A program made the translations under genes and the position numbers. Below, piece after piece: positions 16,858-24,310 of a stretch of DNA of 64,000 nucleotides. Under the pieces are notes generated by a model that saw nothing but the letters and a program-made list of their open reading frames with translations, was not told the DNA's origin and made no database searches. Position 1 is the first letter of the stretch. Every line of letters begins with the position of its first letter. Source of the DNA: an uncultured Eubacteriales bacterium (GTDB lineage Bacteria > Bacillota > Clostridia > Oscillospirales > Acutalibacteraceae); assembly GCA_934491515.1 (NCBI GenBank), contig CAKSTF010000002.1, positions 62,001-126,000 of the forward strand. The letters run 5' to 3'.

Positions 16858-17088
16858 TTTTTCGAATACATCTTTAATACCTGCCGCGTCCGCTACCGCG
16901 TATAACTGCTCCAGCGTAGCCTTTAACGGCCTATTCACCACTTTTAATATAGTGGGTACAGAATACCCTGTTTTAATGCGTAAGCGCTCATAACCTATGC
17001 CGTGCTTTATCTCGGCTAAATTTCGCTTTATTATGCGTTCTCTTGCAGCATTGTCTCTTTCTTGTAACGTTAAATATACCTTTCCCAT
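16855..17088 (-). CDS. Small helix-turn-helix-like regulator
   Basis: A 77-residue basic protein (MGKVYLTLQERDNAARERII..). The middle, GIGYERLRIKTGYSVPTILKVVNRP, looks like a helix-turn-helix of the Cro/phage type, and the end AVADAAGIKDVFEK resembles the C-terminal helix of such regulators. ATG 17088 follows an ideal AGGAGGT. It is 10 nt downstream of another tiny gene, with which it probably forms a two-gene unit. I do not recognise the family; a mobile-element origin is inferred from size and surroundings. Confidence 0.55.
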   Translation of the reverse strand: MGKVYLTLQERDNAARERIIKRNLAEIKHGIGYERLRIKTGYSVPTILKVVNRPLKATLEQLYAVADAAGIKDVFEK

Positions 17089-17098
17089 TGCGTACCTC

Positions 17099-17227
17099 CT
17101 ATAATTCAACATTCAGTGCGCTTGCTGTTGCAGGAAAATATCCGGTTATTCCAGCAAGTCGACGGTTGTTGATGTTAAGTTCTGTCTGTTTGCGTTTGGT
17201 CTCCGGCTTAAATAATTTATCCCTCAT
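17099..17227 (-). CDS. Tiny basic ORF, 42 residues, possible DNA-binding
   Basis: Starts MRDKLFKPETKRKQTELNIN after GGGGTGAAAGA, a good ribosome site. The sequence NNRRLAGITGYFPATASALNVEL could be a short recognition-helix motif. It ends 10 nt before the next small gene. Upstream on the minus strand is an extended -10 promoter (TGTTATACT, TATACT at 17273-17278). No family recognised. Confidence 0.45.
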   Translation of the reverse strand: MRDKLFKPETKRKQTELNINNRRLAGITGYFPATASALNVEL

Positions 17228-17622
17228 TCTTTCACCCCGCTTTCTATAAATTTTTAACAACCGTCTACAAAAAGTATAACATAAGTGTAAACTTTAACAG
17301 AATTGCAAGCAACGGCGGCGCATTTGTTAAGCGCTGTACATTCTTTCTGCGGAAATCGTGCTCTCGGTGATTATAGACGCTTGTATCGGCACAATATGAT
17401 ACATAAGACACTAATGGGATACATACTGTCGGCAGGTTAGGTTTTTTGCTTTGCAATCGTTGCCGGTTTAACGTCTTTGGCAACGATAATTGACCAATTA
17501 CTGATATCCGAAGCAACACAAATAAAAGAAAACACAAATACGTAAAGAAAGCCGCCTGCACAGACGGCTTTTATTAAAAAGTGTTAAAAAAACAAATCAA
17601 ACGCTAAAAATCCGCATAAAGA
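17228..17622. other. Gene-poor patch, likely decayed mobile DNA
   Basis: No supportable gene. It holds the promoter region of the two tiny genes, two GATACATA repeats 15-20 nt apart near 17398-17424, and an 9-bp inverted repeat ATCGTTGCC/GGCAACGAT at 17456-17487. A long open frame on the minus strand lacks a ribosome site and family features. Composition is more AT-rich than neighbours. Confidence 0.4.
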
Positions 17623-17652
17623 AAGAGCCGCTGTTTAAGCGGCTCTTCTTTT
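17623..17652. terminator. Bidirectional terminator left of structured RNA
   Basis: AAGAGCCGC (17623-17631) / GCGGCTCTT (17639-17647), 9-bp stem, T-rich on the plus side (CTTTT) and on the minus side (TCTTTCTTT). Confidence 0.8.
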
Positions 17653-17782
17653 GGCGAAGATGGAGAGATTCGCCCGCCTCGCTGCCACGGTCGGCACGCA
17701 CGCGGACTTTAGGACCGTCCGCCGGAAGGTCCTAATTTTGACAAATGTCAAAACCGTCCTGTTCGAATCTCTCCGCCGAATA
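17652..17782. ncRNA. Unidentified structured RNA candidate with pseudoknot
   Basis: Outer 11-bp inverted repeat GGAGAGATTCG (17662-17672) / CGAATCTCTCC (17764-17774). Inside, GCGGAC (17702-17707) pairs with GTCCGC (17717-17722), and the loop AGGACC (17711-17716) pairs with GGTCCT (17728-17733): an H-type pseudoknot with loops of 3 and 5 nt. A further hairpin TTTTGAC-AAAT-GTCAAAA lies at 17736-17753. The segment is bracketed by bidirectional terminators, so either strand could be the RNA. Its left end copies the tRNA-Ser 3' end. It does not fit tRNA, tmRNA, SRP RNA or RNase P. It could be a degenerate mobile element rather than an RNA gene. Confidence 0.4.
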
Positions 17783-17786
17783 AAAA

Positions 17787-17823
17787 AAAGAAATCGCAGA
17801 CCCTAAAGCCTGCAATTTCTTTT
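17787..17823. terminator. Terminator downstream of tRNA-Ser
   Basis: AAGAAATTGCAG-type stem with CTGCGATTTCTT on the minus strand and TTTTTTTT beyond; also T-rich on the plus strand. It begins right after the tRNA CCA. Confidence 0.88.
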
Positions 17824-17915
17824 TGGCGGAGATGGAGAGATTCGAACTCTCGAGAACGTTTCCGTCCTACACGATTTCCAATCGTGCGCCCTCGACCGGA
17901 CTAGGCGACATCTCC
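17824..17915 (-). tRNA. tRNA-Ser(GGA)
   Basis: Acceptor GGAGATG (5' end 17915) pairs with CATCTCC; discriminator G and CCA are encoded (17824-17826). The anticodon stem-loop ACGATTGGAAATCGT gives anticodon GGA (17877-17879), and a long variable arm plus the GAGAG-TTCGAAT-CTCTC T arm identify a serine tRNA of 92 nt. Confidence 0.97.
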
Positions 17916-17928
17916 GTGCGACCTACCT

Positions 17929-17957
17929 ATTATAAAGGAAAGTCGGCTAAAAATCAA
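17929..17957 (-). promoter_or_regulatory. Promoter of tRNA-Ser
   Basis: TTGATT (17952-17957) and TATAAT (17929-17934), 17-nt spacer, minus strand, 13 nt before the tRNA 5' end. Confidence 0.88.
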
Positions 17958-17972
17958 GAACAAATTTAAAAT

Positions 17973-19049
17973 TTATTGCTTTTTCAGTTTGAATTTCATT
18001 ACAACCGGCGCGTGATCGGAATAAGCAAAGGAAACATCCATATTCTGCACATATGTACATTCAATATTATCGGTCACAAGAAAGCCGTCAAGCACTACCG
18101 AATACGAGTCTTTTTTATAAACATCGCCGGTGTCGCGGCAGGTGGGATTAAGCCCGTCACGGTAGTTTGTGCACTGTTTTATACAGTCGGGCAGATATTG
18201 TACGGGGAACGGCTGGGACCAACCGTATATCGGGGCGTCGTCTCCGTTTAATTCCTTTGCGGAAGTTCCGGTAAAATCATGATTAAAGTCACCGCCGCAA
18301 ATGCAGTAGTTGCCCTTTTCGTATTCCGATTTTATATCGTTAAATAGCATCGTCATCTGTGATTTGCGTATTTCTTCGCTGCCGCCGTAGGCGGAAGTAT
18401 GAACGTTATATATAACAAGGTCTTTTCCGCTTTCCGTTTTTATGCGGCTTACCGAGTAGCAGCGGTCAAGGTCCAAAAACTTTGAAAACCCGGTTGAAAT
18501 GGGCAGACTGCGGCGAACCGAACTTTCTATGCCGTATTTGCTGTATGTAAGTATACCGCTGTTGGAAGCGCCGTGCGGTTTCGTAAGCGGATACATTAAA
18601 AACGCGGAATGGTAGTTAACGGCATAAACGCCCGAATATTCCGAATAAATTTTATCAAGCAGTTTTTGCTGATCTACATGATGCGAACGCGTAGAATCGG
18701 TGTCTACTTCCTGAAAAAGGGCAAAGTCGGGCTTGTATCCCAAAACCGTTTTACCGCCTTCATTTATGGCGCCTGTCACGCTTTCCTTGCTTTTTGCCCA
18801 CGACTCGGTGCCGCCGTCCATAAAGAAACTAAAATCGGGCAGATAAGCGCCGAAGCCCATATTCTGCGTTGTTATCGTATATTCTGTATCTGTTTTAACA
18901 CTTTCCTTGCCGGCGGTGTTATAAGGAACAAGGCTTTGATTATCCGATATGCGGCTGTAACTTAACATTACATAGGCAAGATAAATGACCGCTGCCGCCA
19001 AAATCGCCGCCAATACAACAAGCAGAATTTTTACTATGCGTTTTACCAT
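17973..19049 (-). CDS. Endonuclease/exonuclease/phosphatase family protein, membrane anchored
   Basis: EEP-family (PF03372) metal-dependent phosphodiesterase fold, 358 residues. One N-terminal membrane segment (about 6-30, IVKILLVVLAAILAAAVIYLAYVML) places the domain outside the cell. Catalytic pattern: TTQNMGF, FQEVD (Glu), YNVHTSA, GGDFNHD and YSDHAPVVM, matching Asn, Glu, Asp-Asn and Asp-His of the family. Substrate unknown; nuclease, sphingomyelinase-like or phosphoinositide-like activity are all possible. Monocistronic, with its own promoter. Confidence 0.85.
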   Translation of the reverse strand: MVKRIVKILLVVLAAILAAAVIYLAYVMLSYSRISDNQSLVPYNTAGKESVKTDTEYTITTQNMGFGAYLPDFSFFMDGGTESWAKSKESVTGAINEGGKTVLGYKPDFALFQEVDTDSTRSHHVDQQKLLDKIYSEYSGVYAVNYHSAFLMYPLTKPHGASNSGILTYSKYGIESSVRRSLPISTGFSKFLDLDRCYSVSRIKTESGKDLVIYNVHTSAYGGSEEIRKSQMTMLFNDIKSEYEKGNYCICGGDFNHDFTGTSAKELNGDDAPIYGWSQPFPVQYLPDCIKQCTNYRDGLNPTCRDTGDVYKKDSYSVVLDGFLVTDNIECTYVQNMDVSFAYSDHAPVVMKFKLKKQ

Positions 19050-19067
19050 ATTTGCATCACCGACTAT

Positions 19068-19117
19068 ATTTTAACATATTGATGTAACTTGTCAAGCAAA
19101 GGTATTTATGGTATATT
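19068..19117. promoter_or_regulatory. Overlapping divergent promoters
   Basis: Minus strand: TTGACA (19090-19095), 16-nt spacer, TAAAAT (19068-19073) for the EEP gene. Plus strand: TTGTCA (19089-19094), 17-nt spacer, TATATT (19112-19117) for tcdA. The two -35 boxes use the same TTGTCAA bases, so only one polymerase could bind at a time. Confidence 0.75.
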
Positions 19118-19144
19118 TAAACAAAGACAGGTGTGATGTGATTT

Positions 19145-19831
19145 ATGAAAGATTTTCTTGAAAGAACCGAACTGCTTTTGGGAAATGAAAAACTTAAAAA
19201 ATTAAAAACCGCGCACGTTGCGGTTTTCGGTGTAGGAGGCGTCGGTTCGTATGCCGCCGAGGCGCTGATACGTTCAGGGATCGGCAATATTACCTTTATA
19301 GATGGCGACAGGTACGCGGTTTCAAATATGAACCGCCAGCTTTACGCCACGCTTGACACTTTGGGTGAATATAAGGCTGAATCCGCAGTAAAACGCGCGG
19401 CGGCGATTTCTCCGCAATGTAATGCGGTTGCCGTAAACCGTTTTTATACGCCGGACACAGCCGATATGTTCGACCTCGGCGCGTTTGATTACATTATAGA
19501 CGCTATTGACAGCGTAAAGGATAAAACCGCGCTTATTGCGGCGGCGCACGCCACAGGCACGCCTATTATCAGTTCAATGGGTGCCGGAAACAAACTTGAT
19601 CCCACGGGATTCAGGGTTGCCGACATTGCCGACACTTCTGTTTGTCCATTAGCGCGCATAATGCGCAAACAGTTGCGGCAGTGCGGAATCCTGCATACCA
19701 AAACGGTCTATTCGCCGGAAAAACCGCTGAAGCCGGATAACAACGGCGAAGTGCCCGGGTCGGTTTCTTTTGTGCCGTCTGTTGCGGGACTTATAATTGC
19801 CGGCGAAGTGATAAAGGATATAGCAGGTTGA
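19145..19831 (+). CDS. tcdA: tRNA threonylcarbamoyladenosine dehydratase
   Basis: ThiF/E1-like enzyme that cyclises t6A at tRNA position 37 using ATP. The 228 residues show LERTELLLGNEKLKKLK, the nucleotide motif VFGVGGVGSYAAEALIRSG, DGDRYAVSNMNRQL, and DAIDSVKDKTALI; the end PSVAGLIIAGEVIKDIAG is typical of TcdA. Length is slightly short of E. coli TcdA, as in other Firmicutes. The stop overlaps the TTG start of the next gene. Confidence 0.92.
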   Translation: MKDFLERTELLLGNEKLKKLKTAHVAVFGVGGVGSYAAEALIRSGIGNITFIDGDRYAVSNMNRQLYATLDTLGEYKAESAVKRAAAISPQCNAVAVNRFYTPDTADMFDLGAFDYIIDAIDSVKDKTALIAAAHATGTPIISSMGAGNKLDPTGFRVADIADTSVCPLARIMRKQLRQCGILHTKTVYSPEKPLKPDNNGEVPGSVSFVPSVAGLIIAGEVIKDIAG

Positions 19832-20385
19832 AGGGTGAACGCTCGTACAAAAGAAAAAAGTTAAAAACTTTGCTGCTGCATATAGGGGGCACCCTTTATT
19901 TGTTTGAAATAAAAGGCTTGCGCTTTAAAACCGTTTTAAAAACCGGTGCGCTGCACGGCAAAAACGGATTCACGGCTTTTAAAAAAGAGGGGGACCTTAA
20001 AACCCCTGTCGGTATATTCAAAACGGGCGTTGCCATGGGAATGATAAAAGATTTTTCCGCGGCAATGCCCTATTTTTATATAACCGACGATTTAATTTGG
20101 GTGGATGATACCGACAGCCGTTTTTACAACAAACTCTTGTTTAAAGACAGCGCCGACCGCGATTTTGACAGTTTTGAACACCTTTGCCGTTACCGTTTTG
20201 AATACCGACTTTTATTGGAAATAATAACAAACCCGAAATGCAAAAAAGGAAAAGGCTCCGCCGTGTTTTTGCATTGTACGGGCGAAAAACCCTACACCGC
20301 CGGATGCCTTGCGGTAAGCACGGCGTCTGTTGAAAAAATACTTAAAAGCATTCGCTTTTGCACGCGCATAATAATATTGCCGTAA
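19828..20385 (+). CDS. YkuD-type L,D-transpeptidase-like protein
   Basis: 185 residues with the L,D-transpeptidase catalytic pattern late in the protein: FLHCTGEKPYTAGCLAVS, where His and Cys are the expected active-site residues. KTPVGIFKTG is also family-typical. No signal peptide or membrane segment is seen, which is unusual for a wall cross-linking enzyme. The TTG start overlaps tcdA by 4 nt (TTGA); no other good start exists before the domain. Function in peptidoglycan or in another acyl-transfer reaction is uncertain. Confidence 0.7.
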   Translation: MKGERSYKRKKLKTLLLHIGGTLYLFEIKGLRFKTVLKTGALHGKNGFTAFKKEGDLKTPVGIFKTGVAMGMIKDFSAAMPYFYITDDLIWVDDTDSRFYNKLLFKDSADRDFDSFEHLCRYRFEYRLLLEIITNPKCKKGKGSAVFLHCTGEKPYTAGCLAVSTASVEKILKSIRFCTRIIILP

Positions 20386-20414
20386 AACCGCATACACGGT
20401 TTTACGGCAATATT
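20373..20414. terminator. Long hairpin between convergent genes
   Basis: A perfect 18-bp stem (20373-20390 with 20397-20414), built on GCCGTAAAACCG, and a 6-nt loop. The stop codons of both converging genes lie in it. The U-run is weak on each side. Confidence 0.7.
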
Positions 20415-21355
20415 TATCCGGCATCGTTGTTTTCTTCGTTGGGTGGGGTTGAGTCTTCCGCCGCTGATGATTCAGGTTCGGCAGCGGCGCTTGCACCGTC
20501 GGCCTGTTTTATCTTGGTATCTCCGACTTCAGCGGGCGTTTTATTCCCGTCTGACGGCGGTACTGTCGGCAATGCGTTTTCCGATATTGCAAAAGTGCCG
20601 CTGTTTTCTTTTGCAACGGTTATTGTGCCGTTGACCACGGTTGCGGCAGCACTGCCCCAAACAGGTTCGATTTTAAGCGTTACGGCCTCTTCCGTTATAA
20701 TCTTTACCGTACAGATACCTTTTCCTATTTCTTCAGTACAGTACAACGTTCCCGCGGTATCGCCGTTCCTTGTCACGGTAATGCGGCAATATCCTTTTGA
20801 CGAGGTATTGCTGCCTGACGCTTTAAAGGAAAGCGTATATGTACCGGAGTTCAGATTTTCGATTATATAGTTACCCGTTTTATCGGGCTGCGGTGAAACA
20901 GGCTGGGAATCCTCCGATGTTATACTTACCTCTTCAATTCCGAAAGTTGCGGAACGGATGGCGGCGGTGCCTGTGCCCACACCGGCAGTAAACCACGCCC
21001 AGCTGGCGCCGTACAGGCAAGCGGCACAAACGCAAAGTCCGATAAAGGAAGGCGCCAGAATATGCAAAACGCTGTCAGGCTGTTTTTCGCGTTTGCCGCG
21101 GTGATACAACCTGTGGTACAGGCGCATAACGTTTCTTTCTGTTACAAAGGGTATAAGGCATAAATATAAGCAGCGCAGTTCGCGGCGCCAATAACGGTAT
21201 TCATCATAGTCCGAAGCGCGGCGCATCTCGATTTTAAAATATCGTTTTTCCCGATTGAAAACAATAAAAAACTGAACAACTTTAAATATTGTAAGAAGAA
21301 AGGCGATTGCAATCAATACGATTAAAAGTATGACAGCGCCGTTATCATATTCCAT
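20414..21355 (-). CDS. Membrane protein with SipW-type (AWFT) surface domain
   Basis: 313 residues. An N-terminal membrane segment (about 8-30), a basic cytosolic stretch rich in Arg/Tyr, then a second hydrophobic segment ending GASWAWFTAGVGTGTAA, which resembles the SipW-type signal of TasA-like proteins. A beta-rich outer region and an acidic, low-complexity tail (AAEPESSAAEDSTPPNEENNDAG) follow. It is the last gene of the surface operon, separated from the previous gene by a 12-bp inverted repeat. Role unknown; possibly anchoring or assembly of the fibre. Confidence 0.6.
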   Translation of the reverse strand: MEYDNGAVILLIVLIAIAFLLTIFKVVQFFIVFNREKRYFKIEMRRASDYDEYRYWRRELRCLYLCLIPFVTERNVMRLYHRLYHRGKREKQPDSVLHILAPSFIGLCVCAACLYGASWAWFTAGVGTGTAAIRSATFGIEEVSITSEDSQPVSPQPDKTGNYIIENLNSGTYTLSFKASGSNTSSKGYCRITVTRNGDTAGTLYCTEEIGKGICTVKIITEEAVTLKIEPVWGSAAATVVNGTITVAKENSGTFAISENALPTVPPSDGNKTPAEVGDTKIKQADGASAAAEPESSAAEDSTPPNEENNDAG

Positions 21356-21382
21356 TATATTTCTATCTCCTTTCTATTGTCC

Positions 21383-21432
21383 GGGCAATCAAAGAACACA
21401 TTTCAAAAACAGAATATGCCCTTTGATTGCCC
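21383..21432 (-). repeat. 12-bp inverted repeat between operon genes
   Basis: GGGCAATCAAAG (21383-21394) and CTTTGATTGCCC (21421-21432) are perfect complements with a 26-nt loop; a CGCCT/AGGCG hairpin is adjacent. In the middle of the operon it may be a weak attenuator or mRNA-stability element. Confidence 0.5.
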
Positions 21433-21469
21433 CTCCGCCTGTGTGAGGCGAAGAGGACTTTGGTTTATA

Positions 21470-23038
21470 TTATTGAACAACAGTGCAGCCGTTTTCAATT
21501 TCACCGATATCTTCGGTTGCGGTGGTAGTGCCTGAGAAGGTATTGTTATTGCAAGTACCGTTAGCGGCGTTCCAGTTACCTACTATTTTACCGATAACAA
21601 AGCCGTTCTTTTCCTTGCCGGGCCAGATGTTTTCGCCCTTAACCGTTACTCTGCTGAGTTTGTTGCCCGTAATGTTTCTGTGCTGAGATGCATTGTCCGT
21701 GCAAACATAACCGACTATACCGCCTGTTTTGTACTGTCCCGTAACAACGGTGTTTGTTACTTTGCAGTCTGTAATGTCGCCGTAATCGTAACCCGCAACG
21801 GCGCCTGTGTATTTGCCGCCTGTAACGGAACTGTTCTTTATGGTTACGTTTTTGATAAACGAGTTGGGCGAGCCTGCAACAATGCCTGCGCTGTCGCAGC
21901 CGGTTGCCGTAACGTTTATGTTATCCAAGGTAAGATTGCTTACGTTAACGCGGCTTACAAAGAATCCCGCATTGCCTGAAGAGGCAGTAATTTTTGCGTT
22001 TTTAATTGTGTGACCGTTTCCGTCAAAATCAAACTCGTAACCGCCGAATCCGAACGGTTTAACATATCTGCCGAGCAGATCAACGTCGCAGTTCATCTTC
22101 ACGGTGATTCTTGAGCAGTACGGACCGTACCACATATTAAGGGAACTGATGTTGTACTCGTAAGGATATCTTGTGATTTCGCCTGCGTCCCAAGCCGCTT
22201 TACGCGCATTGAATGCCGCTTCGCGATCAAATACCTGCGTAAAGTAAATAAATGATTCCTCATCGTTAAGCGTGATATCAAACGTGCCGTCCGTATTGTT
22301 TACAATTTCCACGCCGGCAGGCATTCTCATACCGTCGTTGCCGTATTCATTTTCTATTTCGTTAACGGACAAAGGATATTCCGCGTTAATATCATAATTC
22401 TCGTCCTTGCTGTCCTTTTCATAGGTATACTGCGCAGCAAGAACGGTAACACCTATACCGTCAAGCGAAAGACCCTGATATCCGTTATCTGCGGAATCAT
22501 GCATTTTTGCAATTATTTCTATTCCTACGATATCGGGTTCTGTGGTCTGTGTGTCCGTGGTCATTCTTTCCGACTGGGGAAGAAGATGACCTTCATACGC
22601 ATTGAAACTGTCAAGACCTTCAATAACCTGCGTCTTGTTGTCAACGGTATCGCCGGTAAGACGGAAAGAGAAGTCAAGAACCTCAAGAAGTTTCTTATCG
22701 CCCGTAAAACCGTTTATATTTACCTTATACTTTAAGGCAAGGTTGCCGGTGTTCTTAATATAAAACTTTTCGGTAGTGTAAGAAGCGCCGGGTTCCCAAA
22801 GGATTTTGTTCTGTTCACGGCCGTCTTTCGCAACCCACTTTATAGCGCGTTTTGTTAAATCTTCACCGTTCTCGTCTACAAGAGCAAGTTTAAGACTGCC
22901 CGACTGTATTCTGTTTACGGCAGTGCTTGCGCTGTCGGTAAACCATGCAAAAGTAGTACCCATAAGCATAACTATGCATATCGCAATTGCCGCAACGCTG
23001 CAAAGTAATGCCTTTTTTGTCGCTTTAATATTTGTCAT
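21470..23038 (-). CDS. SipW-dependent TasA-like surface protein with beta-helix repeats
   Basis: 522 residues. The signal region MTNIKATKKALLCSVAAIAI..GTTFAWFTDSASTAVNRI matches the two paralogs downstream of sipW. The TasA/camelysin-like domain includes KILWEPG and IKNTGNLALKYK. The C-terminal third has beta-helix-like repeats (NLTLDNINVTATG, IKNVTIKNSSVTGGKYTGAVAG, ITDCKVTNTVVTGQYKTGGIVG) like GLUG adhesin repeats. Start ATG 23038 after GGGTG. Expected to be cleaved by the SipW protein and displayed as a fibre or surface layer. Confidence 0.82.
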   Translation of the reverse strand: MTNIKATKKALLCSVAAIAICIVMLMGTTFAWFTDSASTAVNRIQSGSLKLALVDENGEDLTKRAIKWVAKDGREQNKILWEPGASYTTEKFYIKNTGNLALKYKVNINGFTGDKKLLEVLDFSFRLTGDTVDNKTQVIEGLDSFNAYEGHLLPQSERMTTDTQTTEPDIVGIEIIAKMHDSADNGYQGLSLDGIGVTVLAAQYTYEKDSKDENYDINAEYPLSVNEIENEYGNDGMRMPAGVEIVNNTDGTFDITLNDEESFIYFTQVFDREAAFNARKAAWDAGEITRYPYEYNISSLNMWYGPYCSRITVKMNCDVDLLGRYVKPFGFGGYEFDFDGNGHTIKNAKITASSGNAGFFVSRVNVSNLTLDNINVTATGCDSAGIVAGSPNSFIKNVTIKNSSVTGGKYTGAVAGYDYGDITDCKVTNTVVTGQYKTGGIVGYVCTDNASQHRNITGNKLSRVTVKGENIWPGKEKNGFVIGKIVGNWNAANGTCNNNTFSGTTTATEDIGEIENGCTVVQ

Positions 23039-23056
23039 TTTTAACACCCTTAAAAT

Positions 23057-24235
23057 TTATTTCGCCACAACGGTGTACCAGTCGCCGTTCTGTACAACCT
23101 TGTATTCATCGGGAACAATTATTTCGCCCGCGCCTACGTTGGCGTTGGAGGGGTCGAATTTATAGAATGTGCCGCCCTTAACGGTTATCTTGGAACCGGA
23201 GTTATCTTCGCAGTTAAGCGTCCACTGCGGAGTGGCAGCCTTGAATTTACCGCCGTTTATTTCTATCTGACCATTGTTTGAAGCATAGATAAAATCGTAA
23301 TGTGAATCATTACCGGGCTTATCCTGTGTAAAGTTGCCGCCGTTGATGATTATTTTATCGCCGCTTCTGAACTGGCTTGCCCATACCGCAACGGCAGAGT
23401 TATCCTGCGCTACGGCGTGTACGTCGGCGTCAATGATTATCGTGCCGCCGAATCCGTTGGCAACCGTACCGGATTTGCTGTATGCGCTTACAGTCTCGGT
23501 AAGGGTGTAGGTTCTGCCGGATATGGAAACAGGATTAAATCTTGTGGGGGCTTTTGCGTCGTAATCGTCACCGAAACTGTCCTTTTCAACAGTTGCCTGC
23601 GTTGCGTTTACAACAACGCCCACCTTAATGTAGGGAACATAGCTGTCGTTCGGGTTGGCATCGTTTGCTTCGTTGCCTACGGTAGTGGGCATATAAAGCA
23701 CCATTGCCGAGATAACAGAAGTCTCTCCCGGGAGAACTACTTCCTGTTTCTTTATGGGAATATCGTTTGTGCCGATAAGCTTTTCGTTAGCCGATACTGC
23801 AGCGATTGCTTCCTCACGGGTTGCAAATGCCGTTTCGGTGTCGGTGTGACCGAACATAAGATACTTATAAAGTGCGAAGGTTTTGCCGTCTGCGTTCTTC
23901 CCGTTGCCATAAGCGCCTATGGTAGCCGAAAGATCGTAACGCAAAGCAAGACTGCCGGTGTTTGTCACCTTGAAATAAACGATTTCGGTATGACCGGGCT
24001 CCCAAAGGGTATCCTCGTCAAAAAGTGCTTTGTCGGACTTTACTTCAGCCCATTCGGTCATGTCCTTGCTGTACTCGACCTTCATTTTAAGCGAACCGGA
24101 TTCTATCCTGTTCACTGCTGTGGAAGCGCTGTCGGTAAACCACGCAAACGTGGTACCGATAAGCATTGCAATGCACAAGATTGTTGCCGCAACGCTGCAA
24201 AGCAATGCTTTTTTGGTTGATTTGCCGTTTGTCAT
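23057..24235 (-). CDS. SipW-dependent TasA-like surface protein
   Basis: 392 residues. Same signal region as its neighbours (GTTFAWFTDSASTAVNRIESGSL) and the LWEPG motif (DTLWEPGHTEIVYFKVTNTGSLALRY). The C-terminal part has GG-F/Y beta-strand repeats (INGGNFTQ, INGGKFKA, VKGGTFYKFDPS) and ends NGDWYTVVAK. GAGGTGA precedes the start. Tandem paralogs with a constant N terminus and differing outer domains suggest a shared export path with alternative displayed modules. Confidence 0.82.
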   Translation of the reverse strand: MTNGKSTKKALLCSVAATILCIAMLIGTTFAWFTDSASTAVNRIESGSLKMKVEYSKDMTEWAEVKSDKALFDEDTLWEPGHTEIVYFKVTNTGSLALRYDLSATIGAYGNGKNADGKTFALYKYLMFGHTDTETAFATREEAIAAVSANEKLIGTNDIPIKKQEVVLPGETSVISAMVLYMPTTVGNEANDANPNDSYVPYIKVGVVVNATQATVEKDSFGDDYDAKAPTRFNPVSISGRTYTLTETVSAYSKSGTVANGFGGTIIIDADVHAVAQDNSAVAVWASQFRSGDKIIINGGNFTQDKPGNDSHYDFIYASNNGQIEINGGKFKAATPQWTLNCEDNSGSKITVKGGTFYKFDPSNANVGAGEIIVPDEYKVVQNGDWYTVVAK

Positions 24236-24310
24236 TATAAAATCACCTCAAAATTAAATATTTTAATGATAATAGTATGTAAGAAACGATCCCGCACGGG
24301 GAATATGCGC

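Noticed and set aside
17265..17561. 98-residue open frame on the minus strand
   Set aside because: No ribosome site, no family pattern, and it spans inverted repeats and terminator-like sequence; likely chance.
17652..17782. tRNA-Sec or an unusual tRNA
   Set aside because: No D or T arm can be formed, the loop lacks TCA, and the 3' end has no CCA; only the T-arm-like ends resemble a tRNA.
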